From JBBRCX01 sp038204465 (GTDB taxonomy: Bacteria; Planctomycetota; Phycisphaerae; Tepidisphaerales; Tepidisphaeraceae), in the NCBI GenBank assembly GCA_038204465.1, contig JBBRCX010000073.1, positions 1 to 23,645 on the forward strand: DNA of 23,645 bases, read 5' to 3'. The position numbers and the translations under genes were made by a program. Position 1 is the stretch's first letter; the number at the start of each line of letters is the position of its first letter. The notes under the pieces were generated by a model, which saw only the letters and a list, made by a program, of their open reading frames with translations, did no database searches and was not told the DNA's origin. Shown here piece by piece: positions 16,937 through 23,645 of this stretch.

Positions 16937-18622
16937 ATGAAATCAATGGCTCCCCACTGGTGTGCGCCCTGGCTCGCGGCAGCGGCGCTGGCTGTGATCT
17001 GCAGCTTCTTCATGAGCTCGGCGCGGGGGGATGAGCCCAAGCCCGATCCGACGGGCGCGTATCAGACCACGCCGACGCCGCAATCGGTGCCCGGTTTCAA
17101 GGCCCTGGATCCGGAGAAAGCGACGACGAAAGACGTGGCCGAGTCAACCAATGCGGTCGCTCAGTCGGCGTCGCGGAGTTATTACTCGATCAATTTCGTT
17201 TGGACGCTGATCTGCGGCTTCCTGGTGATGTTCATGCAGGCGGGCTTCGCGCTGGTCGAGACGGGGCTGTGCCGGGCGAAGAACGCGGGGCACACCATGT
17301 CAATGAACTTCATGGTGTATGCGCTGGGGATGTTCGGCTTCTTCGTGTGCGGGTTCGCGTTCATGTGCGGCGGGGCGAACGGGTCGCCGATCGGAGGCCC
17401 GGGAGTGCTGGGCGGCACGCCGACCCTCAACCAGATGGTTACCGTCGGGAACGGCTGGGGCATCCTCGGAAAGACGGGGTTCTTCCTTACCGGCCCGGCT
17501 TACGATGCGCAGGTGCTGGTGTGGTTCCTGTTCATGATGGTCTTCATGGACACGACCGCGACGATCCCGACCGGGGCGCTGGCGGAGCGCTGGAGCTTCA
17601 AGAGCTTCTTTCTCTTCAGCCTGTTCATCGGGAGCGTGCTGTATCCGGTGTATGGGTGCTGGGTTTGGGGCGGGGGATGGCTGGCGCAGCTGGGGCTCAA
17701 GGCGGGCTTGGGCCATGGCGTGATCGACTTCGCCGGTTCGTCGGTGGTGCACCTGCAGGGGGGCGCGATCGCACTGATCGCCTGCTGGCTCCTGGGGCCG
17801 CGTATCGGAAAGTACGATGAGAAAGGAAATCCGCGCCCGATCTTCGGCCATCACATTCCGATGGTTCAGCTGGGGACATTCATCCTCGCGTTCTGCTGGT
17901 TTGGCTTCAACACCGGTTCGACCATGGCGGGCACCGATGGACGCATCGGCGTGGTCGCGGTGAACACGATGATCGCGGGCATGTCAGCGACGATCTCAGG
18001 CGTGCTCTACATGTGGTTGATCCACCCGAGCCGCAAGCCCGATCCTTCAATGATGTGCAACAGCATGCTGGCGGGCCTGGTGGCGGTGACCGCGCCGTGC
18101 GCGTACATCACGCCAGTGGGTGCGTTTGTCGTCGGTCTGGTTGCGGGCGTGCTGGTGATCTGGAGCGTCCTCTTCTGGGAGAAACGCGGGCTCGACGATC
18201 CGGTCGGGGCCATCAGCGTGCACGGAGTCAACGGCGCGTGGGGAGTGCTGGCGGTGGGACTGTTCGCTGACGGCACCTACGGCGAGGGGGCAAACGGCGT
18301 GGCGGGGACGGTCGGCGGGTTGTTCTATGGCTTTGGCGCCAAGCAGCTCATCGCGCAGGCCATCGCGGTCGCGGTTTGCGTGACGTGGAACGTGGTTGCA
18401 GCCGGCGCCATTTTCTGGGCCATTGGCAAGGTGCTGGGCACGAACCGCGTTCCGCCGGAGGTGGAAATCGCCGGCCTGGACATCCCCGAGATGGGCGCGC
18501 CGGGCTATCCCGAGTTCATCACGGCGATGGCGCCGGAAGAAGTGCCCGCTTCGGAGATCGAAGCGGCCGCCGCCCGAGTGCCGGCGCTGGCGCGTTTCCG
18601 GCGGACGCTGCCGGTGGCATAG
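16937..18622 (+). CDS. amt: Ammonium transporter (Amt family)
   Basis: Inner-membrane ammonium channel. From ATG 16937 (AGGTG five bases upstream) the product has 561 residues. It starts with a signal peptide (MKSMAPHWCAPWLAAAALAVICSFF), then a periplasmic, Pro/Thr-rich extension to about residue 82, then the Amt core of about eleven helices. Core blocks: FVMFMQAGFALVETG-like segment at 95-110, DTTATIPTGALAERW (205-219), DFAGSSVVHLQGG (264-276) with pore His272 and conserved Asp264, WFGFNTGSTM (321-330) and ISVHGVNGAWG (426-436) with pore His429. Both twin histidines are therefore present. The tail carries GLDIPEMGAPGYPE followed by about 35 extra residues. An in-frame GTG at 16733 would add 68 residues that do not resemble the family. 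Driven by a sigma54 promoter; P-II lies 2 kb away. Confidence 0.96.
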   Translation: MKSMAPHWCAPWLAAAALAVICSFFMSSARGDEPKPDPTGAYQTTPTPQSVPGFKALDPEKATTKDVAESTNAVAQSASRSYYSINFVWTLICGFLVMFMQAGFALVETGLCRAKNAGHTMSMNFMVYALGMFGFFVCGFAFMCGGANGSPIGGPGVLGGTPTLNQMVTVGNGWGILGKTGFFLTGPAYDAQVLVWFLFMMVFMDTTATIPTGALAERWSFKSFFLFSLFIGSVLYPVYGCWVWGGGWLAQLGLKAGLGHGVIDFAGSSVVHLQGGAIALIACWLLGPRIGKYDEKGNPRPIFGHHIPMVQLGTFILAFCWFGFNTGSTMAGTDGRIGVVAVNTMIAGMSATISGVLYMWLIHPSRKPDPSMMCNSMLAGLVAVTAPCAYITPVGAFVVGLVAGVLVIWSVLFWEKRGLDDPVGAISVHGVNGAWGVLAVGLFADGTYGEGANGVAGTVGGLFYGFGAKQLIAQAIAVAVCVTWNVVAAGAIFWAIGKVLGTNRVPPEVEIAGLDIPEMGAPGYPEFITAMAPEEVPASEIEAAAARVPALARFRRTLPVA

Positions 18623-18647
18623 CCTCAAGGTACAGTCAGCTCCTTCT

Positions 18648-18678
18648 CCACGGGCGCCTGCGCTTCAGGCGCCCGTGG
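18648..18678. repeat. Perfect 13-bp inverted repeat, REP-like
   Basis: Arms 18648-18660 and 18666-18678 pair perfectly (CCACGGGCGCCTG with its complement) across a five-base loop. The core CACGGGCG/CGCCCGTG is identical to the two palindromes at 12853-12926, so all three probably belong to one extragenic repeat family. It lies 26 bases after amt; it may attenuate transcription into the next gene, although only a weak T-containing stretch follows. Confidence 0.6.
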
Positions 18679-18773
18679 TTGTTGGAGGCGCAGTGACGAG
18701 GGCGCGGCGCTTTCAAGGCATCGCGCGCGATGCGAGGATGGCTGTGGCAGGCCATTGATTCGGGCAGCCACCG

Positions 18774-20336
18774 ATGTCCAAGTCGTTCTATTTTTTCGTA
18801 CTCCTCGCCGCGACCGTTGCGGGGCTCTTCCTGCTGCGATTGATTGACGTGCGGTTCGATGGCCGGCAGATCCTGAGCGTCGTTGTCTTCTCGATGTTCA
18901 TCTACGGCACCCTGCTGTACGGCGAGTTCCGCCTGGCGTTCGCTTTTGGCGGCATCGCTTTGCTGCTGCTGCTGCGGCTGCTGACGATCGAACAGTTCAT
19001 CCAATCCGCCAGCCTCGACGTCATCATCTTCCTCGTCGGCACCTTCCTGGTGATCGGTTTCCTTGAGGAGAACCAGTTTTTCGAACACGTGATCAGCGCG
19101 ATCATCCGCACGACGGGTCCGAGGCCGCAGCGGCTGCTGCTCGTGCTGATGATCATGGCGTCGGTGTCATCGGCGATGGTGGGAGAGGTGACGGCGATCC
19201 TGTTCATGGCCGGGGCGATGCTGCACCTGACCAGCAAGTACAAGCTGAACCCGGTTCCGTTCGTGATCATGCTGGTGTTCGCATCGAACATCGGCTCGGC
19301 GGCGAGTTCGGTGGGCAACCCCATAGGCGTGCTGATCGCACTGAAGGCGCACCTGAGTTTCCTCGAGTTCCTTCGGCATGCGGCGCCGGTGGCACTGGTC
19401 GTCGACGTGGTGGCATACTTCATCTGCCGATGGTGGTTTGCCAAGGAGTTCGCCGAATTCGCGGCGGCGGTGCATCGGGAGTTTGCAGTTGGGGCGCGTG
19501 CCGGCGCGGCGGCGGCGCCGGCGATGGCGGCTGTCGGCGCAGGCGGCGCAGACGAGTCGATAAAGCGGCCGGGAGCTGTAGTCCTGACGAGCAACTACTT
19601 CGACGCGCGCGAAGCAGCGGGCATCGCCGATCTGGGGCCGCGCGGCTCGTATGCCCTGTGCTGGGCGGTTTTCCTGGGCCTGGTCCTGCTGCTGGTGACG
19701 CATGGATTGATCGAACGGCTCTTCGGGTTGGTGGAGGGGACGATGATGGTGGGCGCGGCGCTGCTGATGGGAGCGATCGTGCTGTTGATTCAGCGCGAGC
19801 GGGCGCGCGAGCTGGTCGAGCGGCGGGTGGACTGGTGGACGCTGTCATTCTTCATGATGCTTTTCGCATCGGTCGGCACGCTCGAGCACACGCGCGTGAC
19901 GGCGGTCATCGCCTCCAAGCTTGCCAGCAGCACGCATGACAACCCGGCACTGGTGATCAACGTGGTCGGATGGGCGACGGGATGGCTTAGCGCGTTCCTC
20001 GACAATGTGCTGGCGGTTGCGACGTTCATGCCGGTCGTGCATGACATCCGGGCGAGGGCGCCGGGTGAATACTCTTCTGCCATCTACTGGATGATGCTGT
20101 TCGGCGGAACGTTCATGGGGAATATGACGCTGATCGGCTCCACCGCGAACATCGTGGCGGTGGGCCTGCTTGAAAAGCGTGGGCACGGAACGATCCGCTT
20201 CTGGTATTGGCTGAAGATCGGCGCAATCGTGAGCATCGCGTCGATGCTGGTTGCGACTGGGATGATGGCGCTGGAGGAGCGCACGATTGGGATTCCATCA
20301 CTGCCGCATCCGATGCAGGAAGCGCCGGGTCATTGA
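18774..20336 (+). CDS. ArsB/NhaD (ion transporter superfamily) permease
   Basis: A 520-residue inner-membrane carrier with about twelve helices. The two pseudo-symmetric re-entrant motifs of the ion transporter superfamily are visible: ASNIGSAASSVGNPIG at residues 170-185 and GNMTLIGSTANIVAVG at 449-464. GEVTAILFMAG (137-147) and FLDNVLAVATFMP (408-420) are the accompanying helices. Members exchange Na+ for H+ or move arsenite, citrate or similar anions; substrate cannot be assigned. A cytoplasmic Ala/Gly-rich linker (about 235-262) separates the halves. ATG 18774 has no obvious Shine-Dalgarno. It lies 151 bases downstream of amt on the same strand, with the REP-like hairpin between, so partial read-through from the amt promoter is possible. 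Confidence 0.85.
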   Translation: MSKSFYFFVLLAATVAGLFLLRLIDVRFDGRQILSVVVFSMFIYGTLLYGEFRLAFAFGGIALLLLLRLLTIEQFIQSASLDVIIFLVGTFLVIGFLEENQFFEHVISAIIRTTGPRPQRLLLVLMIMASVSSAMVGEVTAILFMAGAMLHLTSKYKLNPVPFVIMLVFASNIGSAASSVGNPIGVLIALKAHLSFLEFLRHAAPVALVVDVVAYFICRWWFAKEFAEFAAAVHREFAVGARAGAAAAPAMAAVGAGGADESIKRPGAVVLTSNYFDAREAAGIADLGPRGSYALCWAVFLGLVLLLVTHGLIERLFGLVEGTMMVGAALLMGAIVLLIQRERARELVERRVDWWTLSFFMMLFASVGTLEHTRVTAVIASKLASSTHDNPALVINVVGWATGWLSAFLDNVLAVATFMPVVHDIRARAPGEYSSAIYWMMLFGGTFMGNMTLIGSTANIVAVGLLEKRGHGTIRFWYWLKIGAIVSIASMLVATGMMALEERTIGIPSLPHPMQEAPGH

Positions 20337-20391
20337 TCTGCTCAGGCGGTCGCCAAGCCGCAGCGGCGGACGTGATGAATCCAAATGATCT

Positions 20392-20628
20392 TTATGGCTG
20401 CGCTTCGATGAAGAAATCCGCCTTGTGCCGGGTGACGAAGACGCGGAAGTCGCGATAGAGGAGGACCTTGAAGACTTCGTCCCAGGGAAAGGCGCGGGTG
20501 TGGTAGACCTTGATGCGGTAGCCCCCCATCGCTTCCTGGAGTGCGCCGGTGTCGCCGATGAGGAAGCTCAGCTCCTGCGCCACGTCAACGCTGGGGTTGA
20601 TGACCGGAGGATCTTTCTCCTTTGCCAT
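20392..20628 (-). CDS. Small protein co-transcribed with P-II, 78 aa
   Basis: I do not recognise this protein. It starts at ATG 20628 with GGGAG four to five bases upstream, a good ribosome-binding site, only 26 bases after the P-II stop codon on the same strand. That makes co-transcription with P-II very likely. The product is soluble: a Pro-containing N-terminus (KEKDPPVINPSVDV), then QELSFLIGDTGALQEAMGGYRIKVYHTRAFPWDEVFKVLLYRDFRVFVTRH with alternating strands and helix, ending DFFIEAQP. No cysteines or signal. The genomic linkage suggests a P-II partner or a nitrogen-status effector, which is inference. Confidence 0.75.
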   Translation of the reverse strand: MAKEKDPPVINPSVDVAQELSFLIGDTGALQEAMGGYRIKVYHTRAFPWDEVFKVLLYRDFRVFVTRHKADFFIEAQP

Positions 20629-20654
20629 TTTTCTCCCAATGATGCGGGTCGGCG

Positions 20655-20993
20655 CTAGAGTGCGGCGTCGCCTTTTTCGCCGGTTCGGATGCGGACGGCC
20701 TCGGCGATGGGATAGATAAAGATCTTGCCGTCGCCGACCTGACCGGTGCGAGCGGCCTCGACGATCGCCGCGACCGCGGGCTCGAGGTCCTGCGACTTCA
20801 CGCAGATCTTAAGCAGTATCTTGGGAACGAACGCGACATCCATGCGCGCGCCGCGATAGCGCTCGGTGTGGCCGAGTTGCCGGCCGAAGCCTTTGGCCTC
20901 GACGGCCGTTACGCCCAGAATTCCCAGCTTTGCCAGGGCCGCCTTCACGGGGTCCAGCTTCTGCGGCTTGATCACTGCCTCGATCATCTGCAT
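20655..20993 (-). CDS. glnB: Nitrogen regulatory protein P-II
   Basis: Trimeric signal protein that senses 2-oxoglutarate and ATP/ADP and controls ammonium transport and assimilation. The 112 residues are exactly the canonical length. Core blocks: MIEAVIKPQKLDPVKAAL, the T-loop VEAKGFGRQLGHTERYRGARMDVAFVPK (31-58), the B-loop TGQVGDGKIFI (83-93) and the C-loop RIRTGEKGDAAL (101-112). Tyr46 is conserved but residue 51, the uridylylated Tyr in E. coli GlnB, is Met, and residue 49 is Ala, so the known T-loop modification sites are absent. Start ATG 20993 is supported by AGAGGAG six bases upstream; a longer frame to 21044 would add 17 non-family residues. The small gene at 20392 follows 26 bases on. 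glnB versus glnK cannot be decided. Confidence 0.95.
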   Translation of the reverse strand: MQMIEAVIKPQKLDPVKAALAKLGILGVTAVEAKGFGRQLGHTERYRGARMDVAFVPKILLKICVKSQDLEPAVAAIVEAARTGQVGDGKIFIYPIAEAVRIRTGEKGDAAL

Positions 20994-21014
20994 GAAATGC
21001 TCCTCTGCTCGCGA

Positions 21015-21036
21015 CTGTTCGGTCGGAACAGCTGTT
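21015..21036. promoter_or_regulatory. Inverted repeat in the P-II leader, candidate operator
   Basis: CTGTTC-GGTCG-GAACAG (21015-21031) is a perfect 6-bp inverted repeat. It overlaps the perfect palindrome AACAGCTGTT (21027-21036). Together they sit 22-43 bases upstream of the P-II start. No T run follows, so a protein-binding site is more likely than a terminator. Confidence 0.35.
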
Positions 21037-21203
21037 GATGGCAAATACTGTACCGCGTTGCCTTCGGAGGCTGGAATGCGATGCGGCCCTGCGCCACGGG
21101 CGGGAGGACCGTACTGGTTGCGCGGTCGCTGCCCGGTGAGTGAGCAGCGGCTATGCGCATTGGCTGGCGAACTCTATCCTGCGGGCGATTGTCTGGAGAA
21201 GCG

Positions 21204-22109
21204 TTGCGAATTCGGCCGGAACACATCGATCACCTGCAGCTTCATGGCTACGCCATCGTTGAGGATTTCCTCGGCGCGGAGGAGCTATCGGCGGCGCGGG
21301 AGAACCTGCTGCGTTACGTCCCGACCGCGGAGGAATTGGCAGCGACGCCGGAGCGTTACGGGTGGATCTTTGATGATCCTGAGAACCTGCAGACGGAGTT
21401 TCCGTTCGCCGGCTATGCGCTGAACGATGTCACAACCCACCCGGACCTGATCGCTTTCGTGGAAGGGCTCCTGGGGACGCGCGACGTTTTGCTGTCACAA
21501 TCCGCGCTGTGGGCGAAGTACGCGGGCACGGGGAACTTCGAGCAGGGTCTGCACCTCGACTACCAGGGCAACACGCTGGTGGTCCCGCGGGACGACGGCG
21601 CGTTCCGGCAGGTCAACATGATCCTTTACTACAGCGACGTGAATGAATCGATGGGGCCGACGTTCATCGTCTCGCAGCAGCACACGCGACAATTTCCGCT
21701 GTGGCCCACGCACCGGCCGCGCAAGAAGAACGCGGAGTTGTACAGGCACGAGCGGCCATTTGTCGGGAACGCCGGATCGCTGCTGATCTTCGGGATGCGC
21801 AGCTTCCATCGGGCCTCGGACATCACGGCTTCGAGCGGCGCGCGCTTCAGTCACCACCTTGTTTATCGCGCGGCGCAATATCCATTCTCGGGTTACCACC
21901 AGTGGTCGCGGTTCGGCGAGAAGCCGGAGATGCAGCATTTCATCGAACGGGCCACGCCGCGGCAGCGCGAGGTGGTCGGTTTTCCGCCGGCCGGGCATCC
22001 GTACTGGAATCGGGAGACGATCGAAGGCGTCGCGGCGCGGTATCGCGCGATGGACATGGCTCCCTACAAAAATGCGCTGCAAGACTCGCTCAATCGTTCT
22101 TCTTCATGA
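21204..22109 (+). CDS. Phytanoyl-CoA dioxygenase (PhyH) family protein
   Basis: Member of the Fe(II)/2-oxoglutarate-dependent oxygenases that hydroxylate small molecules. In the 301-residue form the facial triad is visible: His117 and Asp119 in GLHLDYQGN, and the distal His202 in SFHRASD. Arg214 in GARFSHH is well placed to bind 2-oxoglutarate. The N-terminus HIDHLQLHGYAIVEDFL is the usual opening of PhyH proteins. I prefer the TTG at 21204 because GGAG lies five bases before it and the family starts here; an in-frame ATG at 21153 would add 17 residues with a weaker site. The gene runs 20 bases into the 3' end of the convergent methylase gene. Substrate unknown. Confidence 0.88.
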   Translation: MRIRPEHIDHLQLHGYAIVEDFLGAEELSAARENLLRYVPTAEELAATPERYGWIFDDPENLQTEFPFAGYALNDVTTHPDLIAFVEGLLGTRDVLLSQSALWAKYAGTGNFEQGLHLDYQGNTLVVPRDDGAFRQVNMILYYSDVNESMGPTFIVSQQHTRQFPLWPTHRPRKKNAELYRHERPFVGNAGSLLIFGMRSFHRASDITASSGARFSHHLVYRAAQYPFSGYHQWSRFGEKPEMQHFIERATPRQREVVGFPPAGHPYWNRETIEGVAARYRAMDMAPYKNALQDSLNRSSS

Positions 22110-22821
22110 TGAACAGGTAGTTGAACCCGCGGAGATAAAAGTTTCCGTCTTCCGCGGCCTTTCGATAGTTCCCCATGTTCAGCGTCTTGTTGTGGCGCAC
22201 GACGGCGATGATGTCGACGGGCTCGAAGCGCTGGCGCAGGCGCTGGAACAATTCGAAGCCGATGGGGTGGAAGCCTTCGCCTTTGACGAAAGAGTCGCTC
22301 ACGTACAAGGCCACGTGGCGATCGGGGCGCAGGATGCGGCGGATCTCGTCGAAGACCTGCACCATCGCCCGGTAATACTCCGGCCCAGAGGCGTCGAGCT
22401 TGCCGATGCAGCGCGGGTCGTCGGAGTAATCGATGTGCGTGGAATACGGCGGGTCGATGAAGACGAAGTCCGCTTTCCCGGTCAGTTCGGAGGGGAGCTT
22501 GCGGGCATCGACGCGGAAGATGTCCTTGCGCGTGGGGGCGAGGTCGTAGCCGAGCGCCCGGCGGCCGAGATCGCGGGCGACATCGAGCGTGGTCCCGCTG
22601 CCGGCGCATGGATCGACGACGAGGGCATTCGGCTTCGTGTAGCGCTGCAGGAGGTTCCAGACGATGTAGCTGGGCGTGGCGCCCTTGTAGCCGGGGACGC
22701 CCTGCGACTCCTCGCCATAATCCTGCGATGGGTAATCCCAGAGGGTGGTCGGCTGAATGTGCAGCGGCGGCTTGCCGCGGTGGGCCTTGCGATGTTGCCT
22801 GCCGGGAGGTTGCACCGACAT
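22090..22821 (-). CDS. DNA methylase (N-4/N-6 adenine/cytosine type), orphan
   Basis: S-adenosylmethionine-dependent methyltransferase with motif X-like TTLWDYPSQDYG at residues 25-36, motif I DPCAGSGTTLDVA at 70-82, and catalytic motif IV FIDPPY at 121-126. The I-before-IV order and the block GFELFQRLRQRF...NKTLNMGNYRKAAEDGNFYLRG fit a DNA methylase of the N6_N4_Mtase superfamily. No restriction partner adjoins it. The open frame reaches 23088 but overlaps the zinc-ribbon gene. ATG 22821 starts 22 bases after that gene ends, with GGAA four bases upstream, and gives a 243-residue protein covering all motifs; ATG 22938 is the alternative. rRNA or tRNA methylation cannot be excluded because DPPY is shared with such enzymes. 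Confidence 0.8.
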   Translation of the reverse strand: MSVQPPGRQHRKAHRGKPPLHIQPTTLWDYPSQDYGEESQGVPGYKGATPSYIVWNLLQRYTKPNALVVDPCAGSGTTLDVARDLGRRALGYDLAPTRKDIFRVDARKLPSELTGKADFVFIDPPYSTHIDYSDDPRCIGKLDASGPEYYRAMVQVFDEIRRILRPDRHVALYVSDSFVKGEGFHPIGFELFQRLRQRFEPVDIIAVVRHNKTLNMGNYRKAAEDGNFYLRGFNYLFIMKKND

Positions 22822-22843
22822 CAGTTCCGGGTCTCCGAGAAGT

Positions 22844-23494
22844 TCAACTGCCTTGACGATAGGCGGCGCCGCCGCGGCTTGTGGTTGCGGCTTGCGCAGC
22901 GAGATCAATTCTCGTTCCACATTCCGGACAGCGGTCATTGCTGGCGCGCAAATCGTAGCCGCAGGAAAGACAAAGTCCGCGCCGTGCGCGGAGCCAGCTA
23001 TTGAATGGAAGACGAAGCCGGGCGTAGATCCGGAGCAGCGGCAGGATGGCAGTGCCGATGCAGAGCACCGGCCAATCCGCTCGAGCACCGCATTCCGGCA
23101 GTATTGCAGTCATCTGGCCGCCGTAGCAGTAGAGCCGGGCAGTACCCGATTCCAATTCAAATCCTCCCCAGCCTCTGAATCGAACTGCGCCGGGACGAGC
23201 GTGCAGGGCCGCGCCCTCCGGGCCTGATGACGATGCGGCCCATGCAAGAGGTTCGTTTCCGAATTCGGCGGTAATCCATCGGATTGCCAAGCCGGCATCC
23301 GCGGTGCAAGTGATGCAGAAGAAGCGGCCCCCGCGGGCAAACCAGAAGGTGTCCGCATGGCTCCAGCTGCGAAGCCACAGGCTCGTGAAGAGGAGGCAAA
23401 GTACGAGCGAGACGCACGCGGCGAATTGGAAGAATCGACGCCCCACGAAGCGCCATCGTAACCGCTTACGCGCGACAGATGGGATGCGTGGCAT
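22844..23494 (-). CDS. Membrane-anchored planctomycete zinc-ribbon protein
   Basis: 216 residues from ATG 23494. The basic N-terminus is followed by one membrane helix (FFQFAACVSLVLCLLFTSLWL, about 21-41), an extracytoplasmic-looking middle with Trp/Gly/Cys (residues 50-150), a second hydrophobic stretch (VLCIGTAILPLLRIYARL), and a C-terminal zinc ribbon. The ribbon is CLSCGYDLRASNDRCPECGT with Cys175, Cys178, Cys189 and Cys192. The CxxCGYDLRA-x4-CPxC signature is highly typical of planctomycete, especially Phycisphaerae, proteins of unknown role. A GTG at 23506 is another possible start. An IS element begins within about 20 bases upstream, so the native promoter and possibly the original N-terminus are displaced. 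Its stop lies 22 bases before the methylase start, making a likely pair. Confidence 0.85.
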   Translation of the reverse strand: MPRIPSVARKRLRWRFVGRRFFQFAACVSLVLCLLFTSLWLRSWSHADTFWFARGGRFFCITCTADAGLAIRWITAEFGNEPLAWAASSSGPEGAALHARPGAVRFRGWGGFELESGTARLYCYGGQMTAILPECGARADWPVLCIGTAILPLLRIYARLRLPFNSWLRARRGLCLSCGYDLRASNDRCPECGTRIDLAAQAATTSRGGAAYRQGS

Positions 23495-23510
23495 GAACCG
23501 ATGCACTAAA

Positions 23511-23645
23511 GGACTGTTTCAAAAATAGTGCCTACGGTTAATGCAGGATTGAAAACCGGAGGCATGGATGCCAAAGCCGTTAGTGCCGGATGAGCTATGG
23601 GAATCGATCCAACCGCTTGTGCCCAAGCACAAAGCCCGACGCGGC
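23511..23645 (+). mobile_element. IS5-family insertion sequence, left end, truncated by window
   Basis: The segment begins about 23511 with GGACTGTTTCAAAAATAG, which resembles a terminal inverted repeat of IS5-family elements, and contains the start of the transposase. The exact terminus, target duplication and right end cannot be seen because the sequence stops here. The preceding CTAA or TTA could be part of a short target duplication. The end of the contig inside a repeated element is the usual assembly break. Confidence 0.75.
23568..23645 (+). CDS. IS5-family transposase, N-terminal 26 codons only
   Basis: ATG at 23568, preceded by GGAGG at five-base spacing, opens a frame through the window end: MPKPLVPDELWESIQPL, then VPKHKARRG. 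The pattern M-P-K-P-L-V-x-D-x-L-W-x-x-I-x-P-L-x-P is the standard opening of IS5/IS427-type (DDE, often two-frame) transposases. Only 26 residues are present, so activity, catalytic triad and any programmed frameshift are not visible. An ATG four bases earlier is in another frame and stops after nine codons. Confidence 0.85.
   Translation, partial: MPKPLVPDELWESIQPLVPKHKARRG

Noticed and set aside
18740..18760. TGGCAG..TTGA as a sigma54 promoter for the ArsB/NhaD-like gene
   Set aside because: The spacing between the GG and the -12 element is nine bases, not ten, and the -12 reads GA.
21060..21110. TGGCGC..GC on the minus strand as a sigma54 promoter for P-II
   Set aside because: The GG-to-GC spacing is nine bases and the -24 element has a mismatch; no good -12 TTGC is present.

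Overview
The window looks like one contig from a GC-rich bacterium, most likely a planctomycete of the class Phycisphaerae. The taxonomic reading is inferred from gene content: a protein ending in the CxxCGYDLRAS..RCPECG zinc-ribbon typical of that group, a bbp2-like outer-membrane porin, a sialate O-acetylesterase-type SGNH hydrolase, a Uma2-family nuclease, and several lineage-restricted hypothetical proteins. The contig opens in a poly-G tract and ends inside the first codons of an IS5-family transposase. Both are typical places for an assembly to break.

Layout. 1-378: poly-G low complexity, then a terminator. 379-2685 (minus): metF and an outer-membrane porin. 3052-4227 (plus): nadA, quinolinate synthase. 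4359-6656 (minus): a small SFPASDPP-motif protein and a large sialate O-acetylesterase-like enzyme. 6657-7750: about 1.1 kb with no convincing protein gene. It holds a near-consensus sigma70 promoter with a boxA-like element and hairpin repeats, and a separate candidate structured RNA with promoter and strong terminator. 7751-9151: a small membrane protein and two unrecognised proteins. 9249-12777: a full-length ABC exporter half-transporter, and a divergent multi-pass GT-C-like membrane protein. 12959-14113: a stand-alone GspE-N/MshEN-like protein and a Uma2 nuclease. 14217-16612: lepA with a membrane protein gene two bases downstream. 16937-20336: an ammonium transporter (amt) and an ArsB/NhaD-like transporter. 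20392-20993 (minus): P-II with a small co-transcribed protein. 21204-22821: a phytanoyl-CoA-dioxygenase-like protein and an orphan DNA methylase overlapping tail to tail. 22844-23494: the zinc-ribbon membrane protein, with an IS5-family element starting just upstream of it.

How the genes fit together. The clearest functional theme is nitrogen. The amt gene has a sigma54 promoter matching the consensus (TGGCAC-N5-TTGC). The porin, about 14 kb away, has a one-mismatch version with the correct geometry just upstream of its ribosome-binding site. P-II and its small partner lie 1.7 kb beyond the amt/transporter pair in opposite orientation, and this P-II lacks the Tyr-51 uridylylation site. Together these suggest a nitrogen-scavenging set (outer-membrane channel, inner-membrane ammonium channel, sensor) under sigma54, with P-II signalling that does not use Tyr-51 uridylylation. 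The rest is housekeeping (one-carbon metabolism, NAD synthesis, translation GTPase) mixed with accessory genes.
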